A stretch of DNA of 29,918 bases from Promethearchaeota archaeon (GTDB lineage Archaea; Asgardarchaeota; Lokiarchaeia; Sigynarchaeales; SOKP01). The stretch covers positions 1-29,918 of the forward strand of contig SDNN01000013.1 in the NCBI GenBank assembly GCA_004524425.1, in the 5' to 3' direction. The notes beneath the pieces are model-generated. The model was not told the origin of the DNA and ran no database searches. It worked only from the letters and a program-made list of their open reading frames with translations. Within the stretch, counting starts at the first letter, position 1. Each line of letters starts with the position of its first letter. Positions 1 to 6,828 of the stretch are shown in pieces. The position numbers and the translations under genes were made by a program.

Positions 1-704
1 ACAAAAATCTGTCTAACCTTGGGAAAATGCTTGTGATAAAGGTGCATGTGCTCTATTAGGTCATCTGGCGATAATATTTTAAGCCTTTTATATCCAAACA
101 TTTCAGTCGTTGAGCAAAAGTCGCATCCACCTGGACAACCAAGACCAGACACGAGGAATCCCACATTACCAACAGGATACTTGTTTATAAACCACGGTGC
201 TCCGCCACATTTCGGCATTAATTTCTGATCTATGGGGCGATCCGTACTTTCTCCCAAAAATTCTCGTAAAAATCTAACACCTTCACCTTTAACCACATGA
301 TCCACGTATTTCTTTTGAGTCTCTTCATCATACTTTCCCTTAAAAGCTTGTGCTGCATATGAACCTAATAAAATCGTGGTGTCAGGTGAACTTTCACGTA
401 TGTATTCACACATTTTCATTACCATATCCAAATGAGGAGGATAGGCACTAATACCAAGAGTAGCATAACCTTTATCGACTTCCTTAGCAAAATTTTCCCA
501 TCGGGGGTATTCAAGCAACACGGCTGGAATATCGATATTTTGCGCTAAAATATGATTTGCATAGCAATGAGTATGAGATATTAACGTGAAGATGTCATCA
601 CCTTTCGTGAATCTTTGACCAGTCGCATCAGTAAGGGAGTCATTTGCCGGTAAGGTGGGATAAGGATAACACGGGGTGGTTAATAATATACGGTCTGTTA
701 TCAT
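1..704 (-). CDS. B12-binding radical SAM protein, 3' part cut off by window edge
   Basis: Reading the minus strand from the ATG at 704 gives 234 open codons to the window edge with no stop, so the C-terminal part is missing. Residues about 80-120 (ATLGISAYPP, then ILLGSYAA) look like the Rossmann-type cobalamin-binding domain. Residues 190-197 read CPGGCDFC, the CxxxCxxC motif that holds the radical-SAM 4Fe-4S cluster. In this family the B12 domain precedes the SAM barrel, as seen here; members are often methyltransferases or ring-forming enzymes, but the substrate cannot be told. The gene diverges from a winged-helix regulator at 901; the 196-bp gap holds a dyad (825-844) that may serve both. 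Family assignment is strong, function open. Confidence 0.88.
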   Translation of the reverse strand, partial: MITDRILLTTPCYPYPTLPANDSLTDATGQRFTKGDDIFTLISHTHCYANHILAQNIDIPAVLLEYPRWENFAKEVDKGYATLGISAYPPHLDMVMKMCEYIRESSPDTTILLGSYAAQAFKGKYDEETQKKYVDHVVKGEGVRFLREFLGESTDRPIDQKLMPKCGGAPWFINKYPVGNVGFLVSGLGCPGGCDFCSTTEMFGYKRLKILSPDDLIEHMHLYHKHFPKVRQIF

Positions 705-824
705 GATTTAATCATCTATAATTGGTTTTGAAAAAATATTTAGTAATAATTTTCAGAATTGATAAGAATTAATTTTTTAATTATATAATTTTAATAATTT
801 GTTGGGTTTTCTTACTATTTAAAG

Positions 825-844
825 GTTGTGCAATATCGCACAAC
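825..844. promoter_or_regulatory. Dyad operator between radical SAM gene and winged-helix regulator
   Basis: GTTGTGC (825-831) and GCACAAC (838-844) form a perfect 7-bp inverted repeat around a 6-bp spacer. It lies about 17 bp upstream of the TATA-like box at 861-868, where a bound protein could block or assist TFB/TBP. The neighbouring winged-helix gene at 901 is the natural candidate to bind it, by analogy with autoregulated archaeal regulators. The dyad is seen directly; its use is inferred. Confidence 0.5.
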
Positions 845-860
845 AATAATACACACAAGT

Positions 861-868
861 TTATAAAA
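861..868 (+). promoter_or_regulatory. TATA box for the winged-helix regulator
   Basis: TTATAAAA lies about 36 bp before the ATG at 901. With the usual archaeal spacing of about 26 bp from TATA centre to start site, transcription would begin near 890. The mRNA would then be almost leaderless, which fits the lack of a Shine-Dalgarno sequence before 901. Confidence 0.5.
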
Positions 869-900
869 GAAAAAAATAATTTAAGACATAGATATTGTCC

Positions 901-1581
901 ATGAGTGGAAAAAATAAAAATAATTATGAGGCAAAAATATTAAAAACATTGACAAAAGTGCCTTCAGGTCTAACTATCACCGAACTATCAAATGAAAGTG
1001 GTATTCATCGCAATACGGTATCAAAATATCTAAGGGGTTTAGAGAAAGCCGGAATAGTTAAGAAAAAAGAAATAGGAGCAGCTCATTTATATTTTAGCAA
1101 AACGAGAAAATATCTGAAAAAAGATCTGGTTATTTCTTTTCTTCAAGCCTTATTATTTGGATTAAAAGAGAATTTTCCTGATAAAAAAAGTCTTTTTAAG
1201 GGAGTGGGAATCAAAATATTGGATTTTTTTGATTTTCCCATAGGAATTTCTTATGTGAAAGAATTCGAAAGGGTAAGATCAAATTCTGATTCAAAAACCT
1301 ATTTGAAATTATTCCAAAAATTCTATAATTCATATGATTTCTTTCAAGATGATTTGGATATTTCAATTTTAGAATTACAAGAAAACAAAATCGTTTATAG
1401 GGTTAAGAATTCTGAATTCTTAAAAGAAGATTTCATTTATTTCTTTTACATTGCATGTGGAATTACAGAAGGTATTTATTTGCATAATTTAAATAAAAAA
1501 GTGTCTTGTAATGTTGAAGAAATACATATTTCACTTGATGAAAGTGAATCTTATATAGATATTTCCTTAGAAATTATCTAA
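901..1581 (+). CDS. Winged-helix transcriptional regulator with C-terminal sensor-like domain
   Basis: This is a 226-residue protein. Residues about 10-60 are a winged helix: ILKTLTKVPSGLTITELS then SGIHRNTVSKYLRGLEKAG, the helix-turn-helix and recognition helix, followed by a basic wing (VKKKEI). Residues about 75-226 form an alpha/beta domain whose end (ACGITEGIYLHN, then EIHISLDESESY) recalls the V4R/heme-NO-like fold found behind archaeal winged helices, but the cysteines often seen there are absent. The start is taken at ATG 901; an in-frame TTG at 895 would add only two residues. A predicted start site near 890 makes the message nearly leaderless. It probably controls itself and the divergent radical SAM gene through the dyad at 825-844. 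DNA binding is well supported; the ligand is unknown. Confidence 0.8.
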   Translation: MSGKNKNNYEAKILKTLTKVPSGLTITELSNESGIHRNTVSKYLRGLEKAGIVKKKEIGAAHLYFSKTRKYLKKDLVISFLQALLFGLKENFPDKKSLFKGVGIKILDFFDFPIGISYVKEFERVRSNSDSKTYLKLFQKFYNSYDFFQDDLDISILELQENKIVYRVKNSEFLKEDFIYFFYIACGITEGIYLHNLNKKVSCNVEEIHISLDESESYIDISLEII

Positions 1582-1605
1582 CTTCTGTTAAAAAAAAAGA
1601 AAAAT

Positions 1606-2337
1606 TTAATCTTCTTTTATTAATAATCTTTTTAACCATTCTGGTAGAAAGAAGCCAAAATAGAATTCAAATGCGCTTGATATTAGAATGAGCCTTGTTA
1701 TTATTAACAAAAGAGGAGTTAAAGAGACCAATCCAGTATCGAGAGCAGCACCAATGACAAATGATAACCAAGCCGCTGTAAGAAATTTACCTTTTAGTTT
1801 TATATCTTTCTTTTCTGATTTCATCGAATCTAATGCAAACCATAATCCTGTTATGATGGCGATAATCAAAATAACAATCATATAAATAGAAAAGGGTAAA
1901 GTCAATTCATCATTAAAAAGACCTTCCTTATAACCAACAACAGATAGATCAGTGAAGATAAAGTAAAGGAGGATTATTTCATAGATGATCCCTTGTATTA
2001 TTAAGAATCCTAAGATTAACTTTCGCTTTTGTATATTTTTAAGGACAGTGAAAAGACTTATCCACAAAGTTAACGTAAATGGAACAAAGAGATAGCATAA
2101 AAAGTAAGCCTCATCGCTAATTGACGTTCCTGTTATTAAGACGTATATAAAATTAATCCCACCAGTATACCAAGTTGATGCGATCAAACACCACGTAAGA
2201 CCGGCTAAAAGGAGAGTATTTTGGCGGTACTGCAGGTACCTAATTATCAATAGTAACCCGACCATTATTGAAATTACACTAAATAATAAGCTACTAAAAC
2301 CTTGAATGAACTCTTCTGGAGTTAATTGAATAGCCAT
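1606..2337 (-). CDS. Seven-helix integral membrane protein, unknown function
   Basis: This 243-residue protein is almost wholly hydrophobic, with about seven predicted membrane helices joined by short loops; the basic loops KNIQKRK and MKSEKKDIKLKGK probably face the cytoplasm, and it ends in the basic tail EWLKRLLIKED. The layout resembles the 7-TM sensor modules placed before histidine kinases, but no kinase, PAS or other soluble output domain is attached. I recognise no catalytic motif. It converges with the winged-helix regulator at 901-1581, leaving 24 bp between stops. A short open frame on the opposite strand inside it (1688-1885) is only a shadow. The gene call is firm; the role is unknown. 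Confidence 0.75.
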   Translation of the reverse strand: MAIQLTPEEFIQGFSSLLFSVISIMVGLLLIIRYLQYRQNTLLLAGLTWCLIASTWYTGGINFIYVLITGTSISDEAYFLCYLFVPFTLTLWISLFTVLKNIQKRKLILGFLIIQGIIYEIILLYFIFTDLSVVGYKEGLFNDELTLPFSIYMIVILIIAIITGLWFALDSMKSEKKDIKLKGKFLTAAWLSFVIGAALDTGLVSLTPLLLIITRLILISSAFEFYFGFFLPEWLKRLLIKED

Positions 2338-2464
2338 AATAATAACAAGATCTTAGTAATTATATTTAAAATTTGAGATTTAGTATTGAATTCGAATTTA
2401 TATTGATACTATAGAGAATAAAATGAGGAAAAAAAGTAGTTAATAATATTCAATTATCTAATTC

Positions 2465-2875
2465 TTAATTTCTCACAAAAAAATATCCCATAAGAATGAG
2501 AAACATTAAGATTGCCTGAATAGCCAATGAGATTAAATTATTTTCCAATGAGGCAGCTTCATTTCCTAATATTAATAATATCAAGTCAAGAAGAATCCCA
2601 AGTAACAACAGAGGCAGTGCTGTCAATAGCAGGATAAATTTTCGTTCTAATGGTTTCTGAACACCCCACAACAAAAGAATGGTCCATCCAATTACCAGCG
2701 GAATTACCTGTCGGGCAAAGTACTGTGTGAGGGGGGTGAAAACAGAATAATTTAAATAAAAAGTGGTGCCAAATAATAAATATAAAATCAAATCTCCCGC
2801 TAATAATACGTCCAATATAGCAGGTAGCCAGTAGCATAATCTGAGGTATATAATTTTTATACTTTTTGATTCCAT
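2465..2875 (-). CDS. Four-helix membrane protein, third copy of a tandem paralogous family
   Basis: The 136-residue product has about four membrane helices. Its central segment IGWTILLLWGVQKPLERKF shares the pattern GWTxLLxWxxxKPxxRKxIxLxT with the next two genes upstream (2880-3317 and 3322-3723), so the three arose by tandem duplication. The start MESKSIKII lines up with the starts of the other two. It is the last gene of the apparent three-gene unit, 4 bp after the stop of the middle copy. I do not recognise the family. The conserved KPxxRK between helices 2 and 3 is probably a cytoplasmic loop (positive-inside rule). Another frame over the same stretch (2586-2837) is a shadow. Confidence 0.75.
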   Translation of the reverse strand: MESKSIKIIYLRLCYWLPAILDVLLAGDLILYLLFGTTFYLNYSVFTPLTQYFARQVIPLVIGWTILLLWGVQKPLERKFILLLTALPLLLLGILLDLILLILGNEAASLENNLISLAIQAILMFLILMGYFFVRN

Positions 2876-2879
2876 TCCT

Positions 2880-3317
2880 TCATACTATCCTTATTTCATT
2901 TTGTTTCCATTTTAATGCAAGAAAGTAGCAGAATACGCAAAAGCTTAAAAAGATTATTCGCTGTATTGTATAGCCTAGCATTATCTCAAAATTAATTAAC
3001 CCAAAATTATAGGCAAGTATCTTCGAGATCTGAATTCCAACAATAATCGGCAATGTCAGCAGAATAATGTCTTTTCTTTCAATTGGCTTTCTATCAGCCC
3101 ATATTAAGAGAAAAGTCCATCCAAACATGAAAGTCGCTGCTAAACACATCGCATATTGATATTGCACCCCTCCGATAATCGTAAGTCCTAATCCCGTAAA
3201 AGGAGATTGAACCCCCATTAATGCTGAAAAAAACATTTCAATGGCCAATAATGCATCTCCAATGGCCCCCCACCAATAGGCAATTCTTATTAAAAGTAGT
3301 TTGTACTTATTTTTCAT
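2880..3317 (-). CDS. Four-helix membrane protein, second copy of a tandem paralogous family
   Basis: The 145-residue product has four predicted membrane helices and carries FGWTFLLIWADRKPIERKD, the family pattern GWTxLLxWxxxKPxxRKxIxLxT. A longer frame begins at ATG 3338 and overlaps the upstream gene by 17 bp, but the ATG at 3317 is preferred: it leaves a 4-bp gap, and its N-terminus MKNKYKLLLIRIAYWWG aligns with those of both paralogues (a short basic stretch, then an aromatic-rich first helix). Tight spacing on both sides indicates one transcript. Function unknown. Confidence 0.75.
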   Translation of the reverse strand: MKNKYKLLLIRIAYWWGAIGDALLAIEMFFSALMGVQSPFTGLGLTIIGGVQYQYAMCLAATFMFGWTFLLIWADRKPIERKDIILLTLPIIVGIQISKILAYNFGLINFEIMLGYTIQRIIFLSFCVFCYFLALKWKQNEIRIV

Positions 3318-3321
3318 GACA

Positions 3322-3723
3322 TCATTCTCTCTGTACATTTGATTGTTCTATTTTGGTGCTTAAAAAATAGCTAATTAATAAAACCGGCATTATTGCGATT
3401 GATTGAAATAACCAAATATTCGCGAGACCCATTGCATCTGTCATTATTTCAGTTAAAATCAAACCCGAAACAACCGGAAAAGCTGTCATTAATAAAATAC
3501 TTTTTCGTGCAATGGGTTTGAAACTTCCCCAGAATAATAAAACAGTCCACCCAAACATTAATGAAGCAGCCCATCCCATGGCAAATTGATATTCATTAGA
3601 AGTACTCGAATATGGAATTATTAATGTTCTTGTGTAAATTGAAATTACCATTAATACTCCCATAAGTCCATCTAAAAACGTGCCATAGAAATAGACCCCC
3701 TTGATAAAGCTTTTTTTATTCAT
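3322..3723 (-). CDS. Four-helix membrane protein, first copy of a tandem paralogous family
   Basis: The 133-residue product has four predicted membrane helices, with FGWTVLLFWGSFKPIARKS carrying the family pattern. It is the promoter-proximal copy of three. Upstream on the minus strand, TGATATGGAGGAAAAACTAG contains GGAGG about 8 bases before the ATG, a clear ribosome binding site. It diverges from the PadR-type regulator at 3841 across about 117 bp of very AT-rich DNA with repeated TTAATATTAA sites, so the regulator plausibly controls this operon. The family is not one I can name. Confidence 0.77.
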   Translation of the reverse strand: MNKKSFIKGVYFYGTFLDGLMGVLMVISIYTRTLIIPYSSTSNEYQFAMGWAASLMFGWTVLLFWGSFKPIARKSILLMTAFPVVSGLILTEIMTDAMGLANIWLFQSIAIMPVLLISYFLSTKIEQSNVQRE

Positions 3724-3794
3724 CTAGTTTTTCCTCCATATCATGGTTCTTTCTATTAGATTATTAAAAAGTTTCATAATGATATTAATTTTTG

Positions 3795-3820
3795 TTAATA
3801 TTAATTTATCTTAATATTAA
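3795..3820. promoter_or_regulatory. Paired TTAATATTAA palindromes in a divergent promoter
   Basis: The perfect 10-bp palindrome TTAATATTAA occurs at 3795-3804 and again at 3811-3820, 16 bp centre to centre, with a related GATATTAATT at 3781. They sit between the PadR-like gene (plus) and the three-gene membrane operon (minus). PadR proteins usually bind AT-rich dyads next to their own gene. In DNA this AT-rich such motifs also arise by chance and overlap possible TATA boxes, so confidence is modest. Confidence 0.35.
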
Positions 3821-3840
3821 AGATTATTAATAATATTTAA

Positions 3841-4794
3841 ATGTTTTTGCATTTTCTTTTACACATAATGACTCCCAAAGAGCATCATTTTTTCAAAAAA
3901 ATTTCAAGAGCTGCTTCGGAATTCATTATATTGTCAATATTAGAAGAAAAAGGGGAATCACATCCTTATGAAATAAATGATATTTTACAAAAGGAAATTC
4001 TGGAAAATCGTCAAGCTCAAGTTAAAAACACGATTCAATTTATCGAATTTAGCGAAAAGGTGATAGAATTTTATGGAGATCCAAATAAAAAAAAACTGGA
4101 TATAAGGAAGTTAAGGAATGAATTAGAAGATCCCTTGTTAAAGCATTTTAGCGGGATTTTTTTAAAGAAAGTGGAGCTTGATAAAGATCTTTTAATAGAT
4201 TTAGAAGAGCTCATCAAGGATGGAAAGGAAATCATGGAATATCGAGGTGCTGAACTAAAGGTTTGGGATCATGTTCCTTCTATTTATCAAGTTATAAGCG
4301 ATTTGGAGAAGCGAAACTTAATTAAAGAATCAGGGACAGAGATCATGCAAGGTCGCACCAGGAAACTTTACAAAATAACAGATAAAGGTAAAGTTGAAGC
4401 GGTTAAAATGCTTACCATTTTTGGAGATCTAAATCAAACAATTATTCCTAAAGCCTTAATTTTTAAAAAAAATATCAATTTGCTCTTCAAATCTCATTTA
4501 GACATTATTTTACGCCTTTTAGAAAAATTATTTCCTGATAAATCAATCTCTGATATTTTTCAAAATATTAAAGAGACTCTGCCTGAAGATTCTAGAATGC
4601 TTGAAGGGATGTTTCCCATAATAGACAATGATTTGTTGTTAATCTCTCTTTTATTAGAAGATTTTATAACTAAAGATAAAATAGACATGAATGAATTGGA
4701 TCAAAACCAACAGGAACTCTTTAATTCTTTATTAGTAAATCGCCTTAAGAAGTTTCAAAATAAATTAGATGAGATTATTAAAATCTTTGAATAG
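3841..4794 (+). CDS. PadR-like transcriptional regulator with a long insertion inside the winged helix
   Basis: A 317-residue protein. Residues 26-48 (SEFIILSILEEKGESHPYEINDI) match the first helices of PadR regulators, and residues 143-183 (DHVPSIYQVISDLEKRNLI, then GRTRKLYKITDKG) match the recognition helix and wing. In ordinary PadR proteins these parts are about 15 residues apart; here about 90 mostly helical, charged residues separate them. Residues 190-317 form a further helical domain, where PadR proteins usually have a dimerisation domain. The start is uncertain: ATG 3841 gives a hydrophobic MFLHFLLHI prefix, while ATG 3868 (MTPKEHH) fits family length better and could be leaderless from an AT-rich box near 3831-3838. 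It probably controls the divergent three-gene membrane operon. Family confident; effector unknown. Confidence 0.75.
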   Translation: MFLHFLLHIMTPKEHHFFKKISRAASEFIILSILEEKGESHPYEINDILQKEILENRQAQVKNTIQFIEFSEKVIEFYGDPNKKKLDIRKLRNELEDPLLKHFSGIFLKKVELDKDLLIDLEELIKDGKEIMEYRGAELKVWDHVPSIYQVISDLEKRNLIKESGTEIMQGRTRKLYKITDKGKVEAVKMLTIFGDLNQTIIPKALIFKKNINLLFKSHLDIILRLLEKLFPDKSISDIFQNIKETLPEDSRMLEGMFPIIDNDLLLISLLLEDFITKDKIDMNELDQNQQELFNSLLVNRLKKFQNKLDEIIKIFE

Positions 4795-4961
4795 AATCAA
4801 ATCATCATCAGATTCATTAAAAATATCGTTCTAGTGAAAAATATTCCTGATTAAATGAAGATATCTTACCATAAATATTTTCTAACTCTTTAGAAACAGT
4901 AAATTTTTAATAGTTGAGTGAATTTTTTCATTTAATTAACAACAAAAAGGGAAAAAAATAA

Positions 4962-5069
4962 TTGAAAGTGCTTCAAGCTAATGGTACTTCTCATGGAAGC
5001 AAATATTTGAAGCTGATTTTATCTCTATCTTTGTTGTTAGGATTATTAAATTTACTCTTATTACTATAA
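4962..5069 (+). CDS. Putative leucine-rich leader peptide of leuA
   Basis: A TTG-initiated frame of 35 codons directly upstream of leuA. After a polar start it reads LKLILSLSLLLGLLNLLLLL and stops at TAA 5067-5069; 14 of its last 20 codons specify leucine, by five different codons (TTG, CTG, TTA, CTA, CTC), so this is not a simple nucleotide repeat. An in-frame TAA immediately precedes the TTG. Weak AAAGGGA at 4946-4952 may be a ribosome site; alternatively TTTAATTA at 4931-4938 would place the transcript start near 4961, making the TTG leaderless. GCTTCAA (4970-4976) can pair with TTGAAGC (5007-5013) or, in part, with TTGAA at 4962-4966. The stretch 4795-4961 before it holds no other gene. 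Leucine codons before a leucine-pathway gene suggest attenuation; a small membrane peptide is the alternative. Confidence 0.55.
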   Translation: MKVLQANGTSHGSKYLKLILSLSLLLGLLNLLLLL

Positions 5070-5070
5070 G

Positions 5071-5124
5071 CCTCATCTCATTTTATTAGATTTGAGTGTT
5101 TTTTTATCTCTTAAATGAGAGGGG
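5071..5124 (+). promoter_or_regulatory. Mutually exclusive hairpins between leader frame and leuA (attenuator candidate)
   Basis: Two structures compete just after the leader stop codon. In the first, CTCA (5077-5080) pairs with TGAG (5093-5096), plus CA (5074-5075) with TG (5097-5098) around one bulged base, followed by T7 at 5099-5105, a terminator-like arrangement. In the second, TCTCATTT (5076-5083) pairs perfectly with AAATGAGA (5113-5120), extended by CCTC (5071-5074) with GGGG (5121-5124). Both use the same 5' arm, so only one can form. The second is clearly stronger. Pairings are seen directly; the regulatory reading is inferred. Confidence 0.45.
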
Positions 5125-5162
5125 CATTAAAACAATATTAAATTAAAATAGGTTAGTTAAAA

Positions 5163-6785
5163 ATGACGGAAAAAAATGACATATTTGTTTCGCACATGAT
5201 GAATGAACTTAAGGGATCCTTGATCCTCCCTAAAAAGGCATATTTTTTCGACACCACCCTTCGAGATGGTGAACAAACACCAGGAATAAGCTTCACCCAC
5301 GAGGAGAAGTTATCAATAGCTCAGGCTTTAGATCAATTAGGAATTGATATAATTGAAGCAGGATTTCCCGTGATATCTGAAGGGGATTTTGAAGCATGTA
5401 GAGATATTGCAAAATTAGGATTGAATTCAGAGATAAATGGTCTTGCCAGATTGCGAAAAATTGATATAGATAAAGTGATTGAAGCTGACATGGATAGCAT
5501 ACATGTATTCATTGCCACTTCAGATTTACACATGAAAAACAAGCTTCAAATGACAAGAGAGGAGGTATTAGAAAGCATTCAAAAACATGTAACTTATGCT
5601 AAGGAGCATTATTCAATTGTCTTATTTTCAGCTGAAGATGCCACTAGATCGGATTTAACTTTTTTACTAAAAGCAAATAAATTAGCAGTAGAGTGTGGAG
5701 CCACTCGAGTTAACATTCCAGATACCGTAGGGACGATTACTCCAAATGCCTTTGGATATATTGTCCGAAAAAACCGTGAGGCTTTACCGAATAATATAAG
5801 GATTGCGGTTCATTGCCATAACGACTTCGGATTAGCTGTAGCAAATACTATCGCAGGATTTGAGAACGGAGCCTCAGAGGCGCAGACCACAATAATGGGC
5901 CTGGGTGAGAGAGCAGGGAATGCTTCTTTTGAGGAAACTGCCATGTCATTACATGCCTTATATGGAATATCAATGAATATAAATACCAGGAAGATATTTC
6001 CCACGGCGAAATTAGTCGAAAGTTATTGTGGGGGAAAGATTAAGATCGGTAGACTACAGCCGCTAATAGGACAGAATGCATTTGCCCATGAATCTGGAAT
6101 CCACGCTCATGCAATGATTAAACATGCACGAGCCTACGAACCCATCACACCAGAATTGATCGGAATCCATCGCACGGACAATGTTGAACAGATCGTAAGG
6201 CAATCCATCAGACTTGGTAAACATACTGGAGGTCATGCTCTCAAAGCTAAATTAGATGATTTAGGAATCGCGACGTCAGAGCTTCAATTTAAAAAGATTT
6301 TCGATCATGTAAAGAGATTTGGTGATAAAGGACATGAAGTAATGGAAGAAGATTTTTTGGCTATTGTGAAGGATGTCATGGGAGAGCTTCCAGAAGAAGA
6401 GCAATATGTCAAATTAGAAGAACTCACTGTCTTAACGGGCTCCGTAACGCCCACCAGTACGGTTAGATTAAAAATAAGAAATAATGGCGATAAATATACT
6501 GAAAAAACAGCCTCTTCAATTGGAGTTGGGCCTGTTGATGCATCAGTAAAAGCAATAGTAAAGTGTTTTGAGCCCATGAGCAAGATTAAACTATTGGAAT
6601 TTTTAATTGATGCTGTAACGGGAGGTACTGAGGCATTAGGTCATGTGACGATTGAATTAATGGATTTAGAAACTAATCACGTGGTAAAAACAAGTGCGAC
6701 CCATGAAGATATCGTAATGAGTTCCGTTTTAGCTTTATTAAAAGGATTAAATCGAGTCATGAAACATAAAGAAACGGGCAAATAG
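5163..6785 (+). CDS. leuA: 2-isopropylmalate synthase (LeuA family)
   Basis: LeuA condenses acetyl-CoA with 2-oxoisovalerate, the first committed step of leucine synthesis. The 540-residue protein begins its TIM barrel with FFDTTLRDGEQTPGISF (residues 28-44, metal-binding Asp30 and the Arg34-Asp35 pair), has HCHND at 217-221 (metal His217/His219) and GLGERAGNASFEE at 246-258. Residues from about 405 form the C-terminal LeuA regulatory domain, where leucine binds for feedback control; citramalate and homocitrate synthases share the fold, so a related specificity cannot be wholly excluded, but the GERAGNASFEE region and the leucine-rich leader favour LeuA. No other leu gene lies in the window. 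ATG 5163 has only a weak AGGTTAG upstream. It ends 43 bp from a convergent aminotransferase gene. Confidence 0.88.
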   Translation: MTEKNDIFVSHMMNELKGSLILPKKAYFFDTTLRDGEQTPGISFTHEEKLSIAQALDQLGIDIIEAGFPVISEGDFEACRDIAKLGLNSEINGLARLRKIDIDKVIEADMDSIHVFIATSDLHMKNKLQMTREEVLESIQKHVTYAKEHYSIVLFSAEDATRSDLTFLLKANKLAVECGATRVNIPDTVGTITPNAFGYIVRKNREALPNNIRIAVHCHNDFGLAVANTIAGFENGASEAQTTIMGLGERAGNASFEETAMSLHALYGISMNINTRKIFPTAKLVESYCGGKIKIGRLQPLIGQNAFAHESGIHAHAMIKHARAYEPITPELIGIHRTDNVEQIVRQSIRLGKHTGGHALKAKLDDLGIATSELQFKKIFDHVKRFGDKGHEVMEEDFLAIVKDVMGELPEEEQYVKLEELTVLTGSVTPTSTVRLKIRNNGDKYTEKTASSIGVGPVDASVKAIVKCFEPMSKIKLLEFLIDAVTGGTEALGHVTIELMDLETNHVVKTSATHEDIVMSSVLALLKGLNRVMKHKETGK

Positions 6786-6828
6786 ATTTTATTTTTTGCC
6801 TCATTTTAAGTTTTTATTTTAAATTTTC

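Noticed and set aside
46..228. Open frame of 60 codons on the plus strand
   Set aside because: It is opposite the radical SAM gene, whose CxxxCxxC motif proves the minus frame to be coding.
2586..2837. 83-codon frame on the minus strand
   Set aside because: It overlaps, in another frame, a gene (2465-2875) that is clearly paralogous to its two neighbours.
5333..6583. Three minus-strand frames inside leuA
   Set aside because: Shadows of a full-length conserved enzyme on the plus strand.
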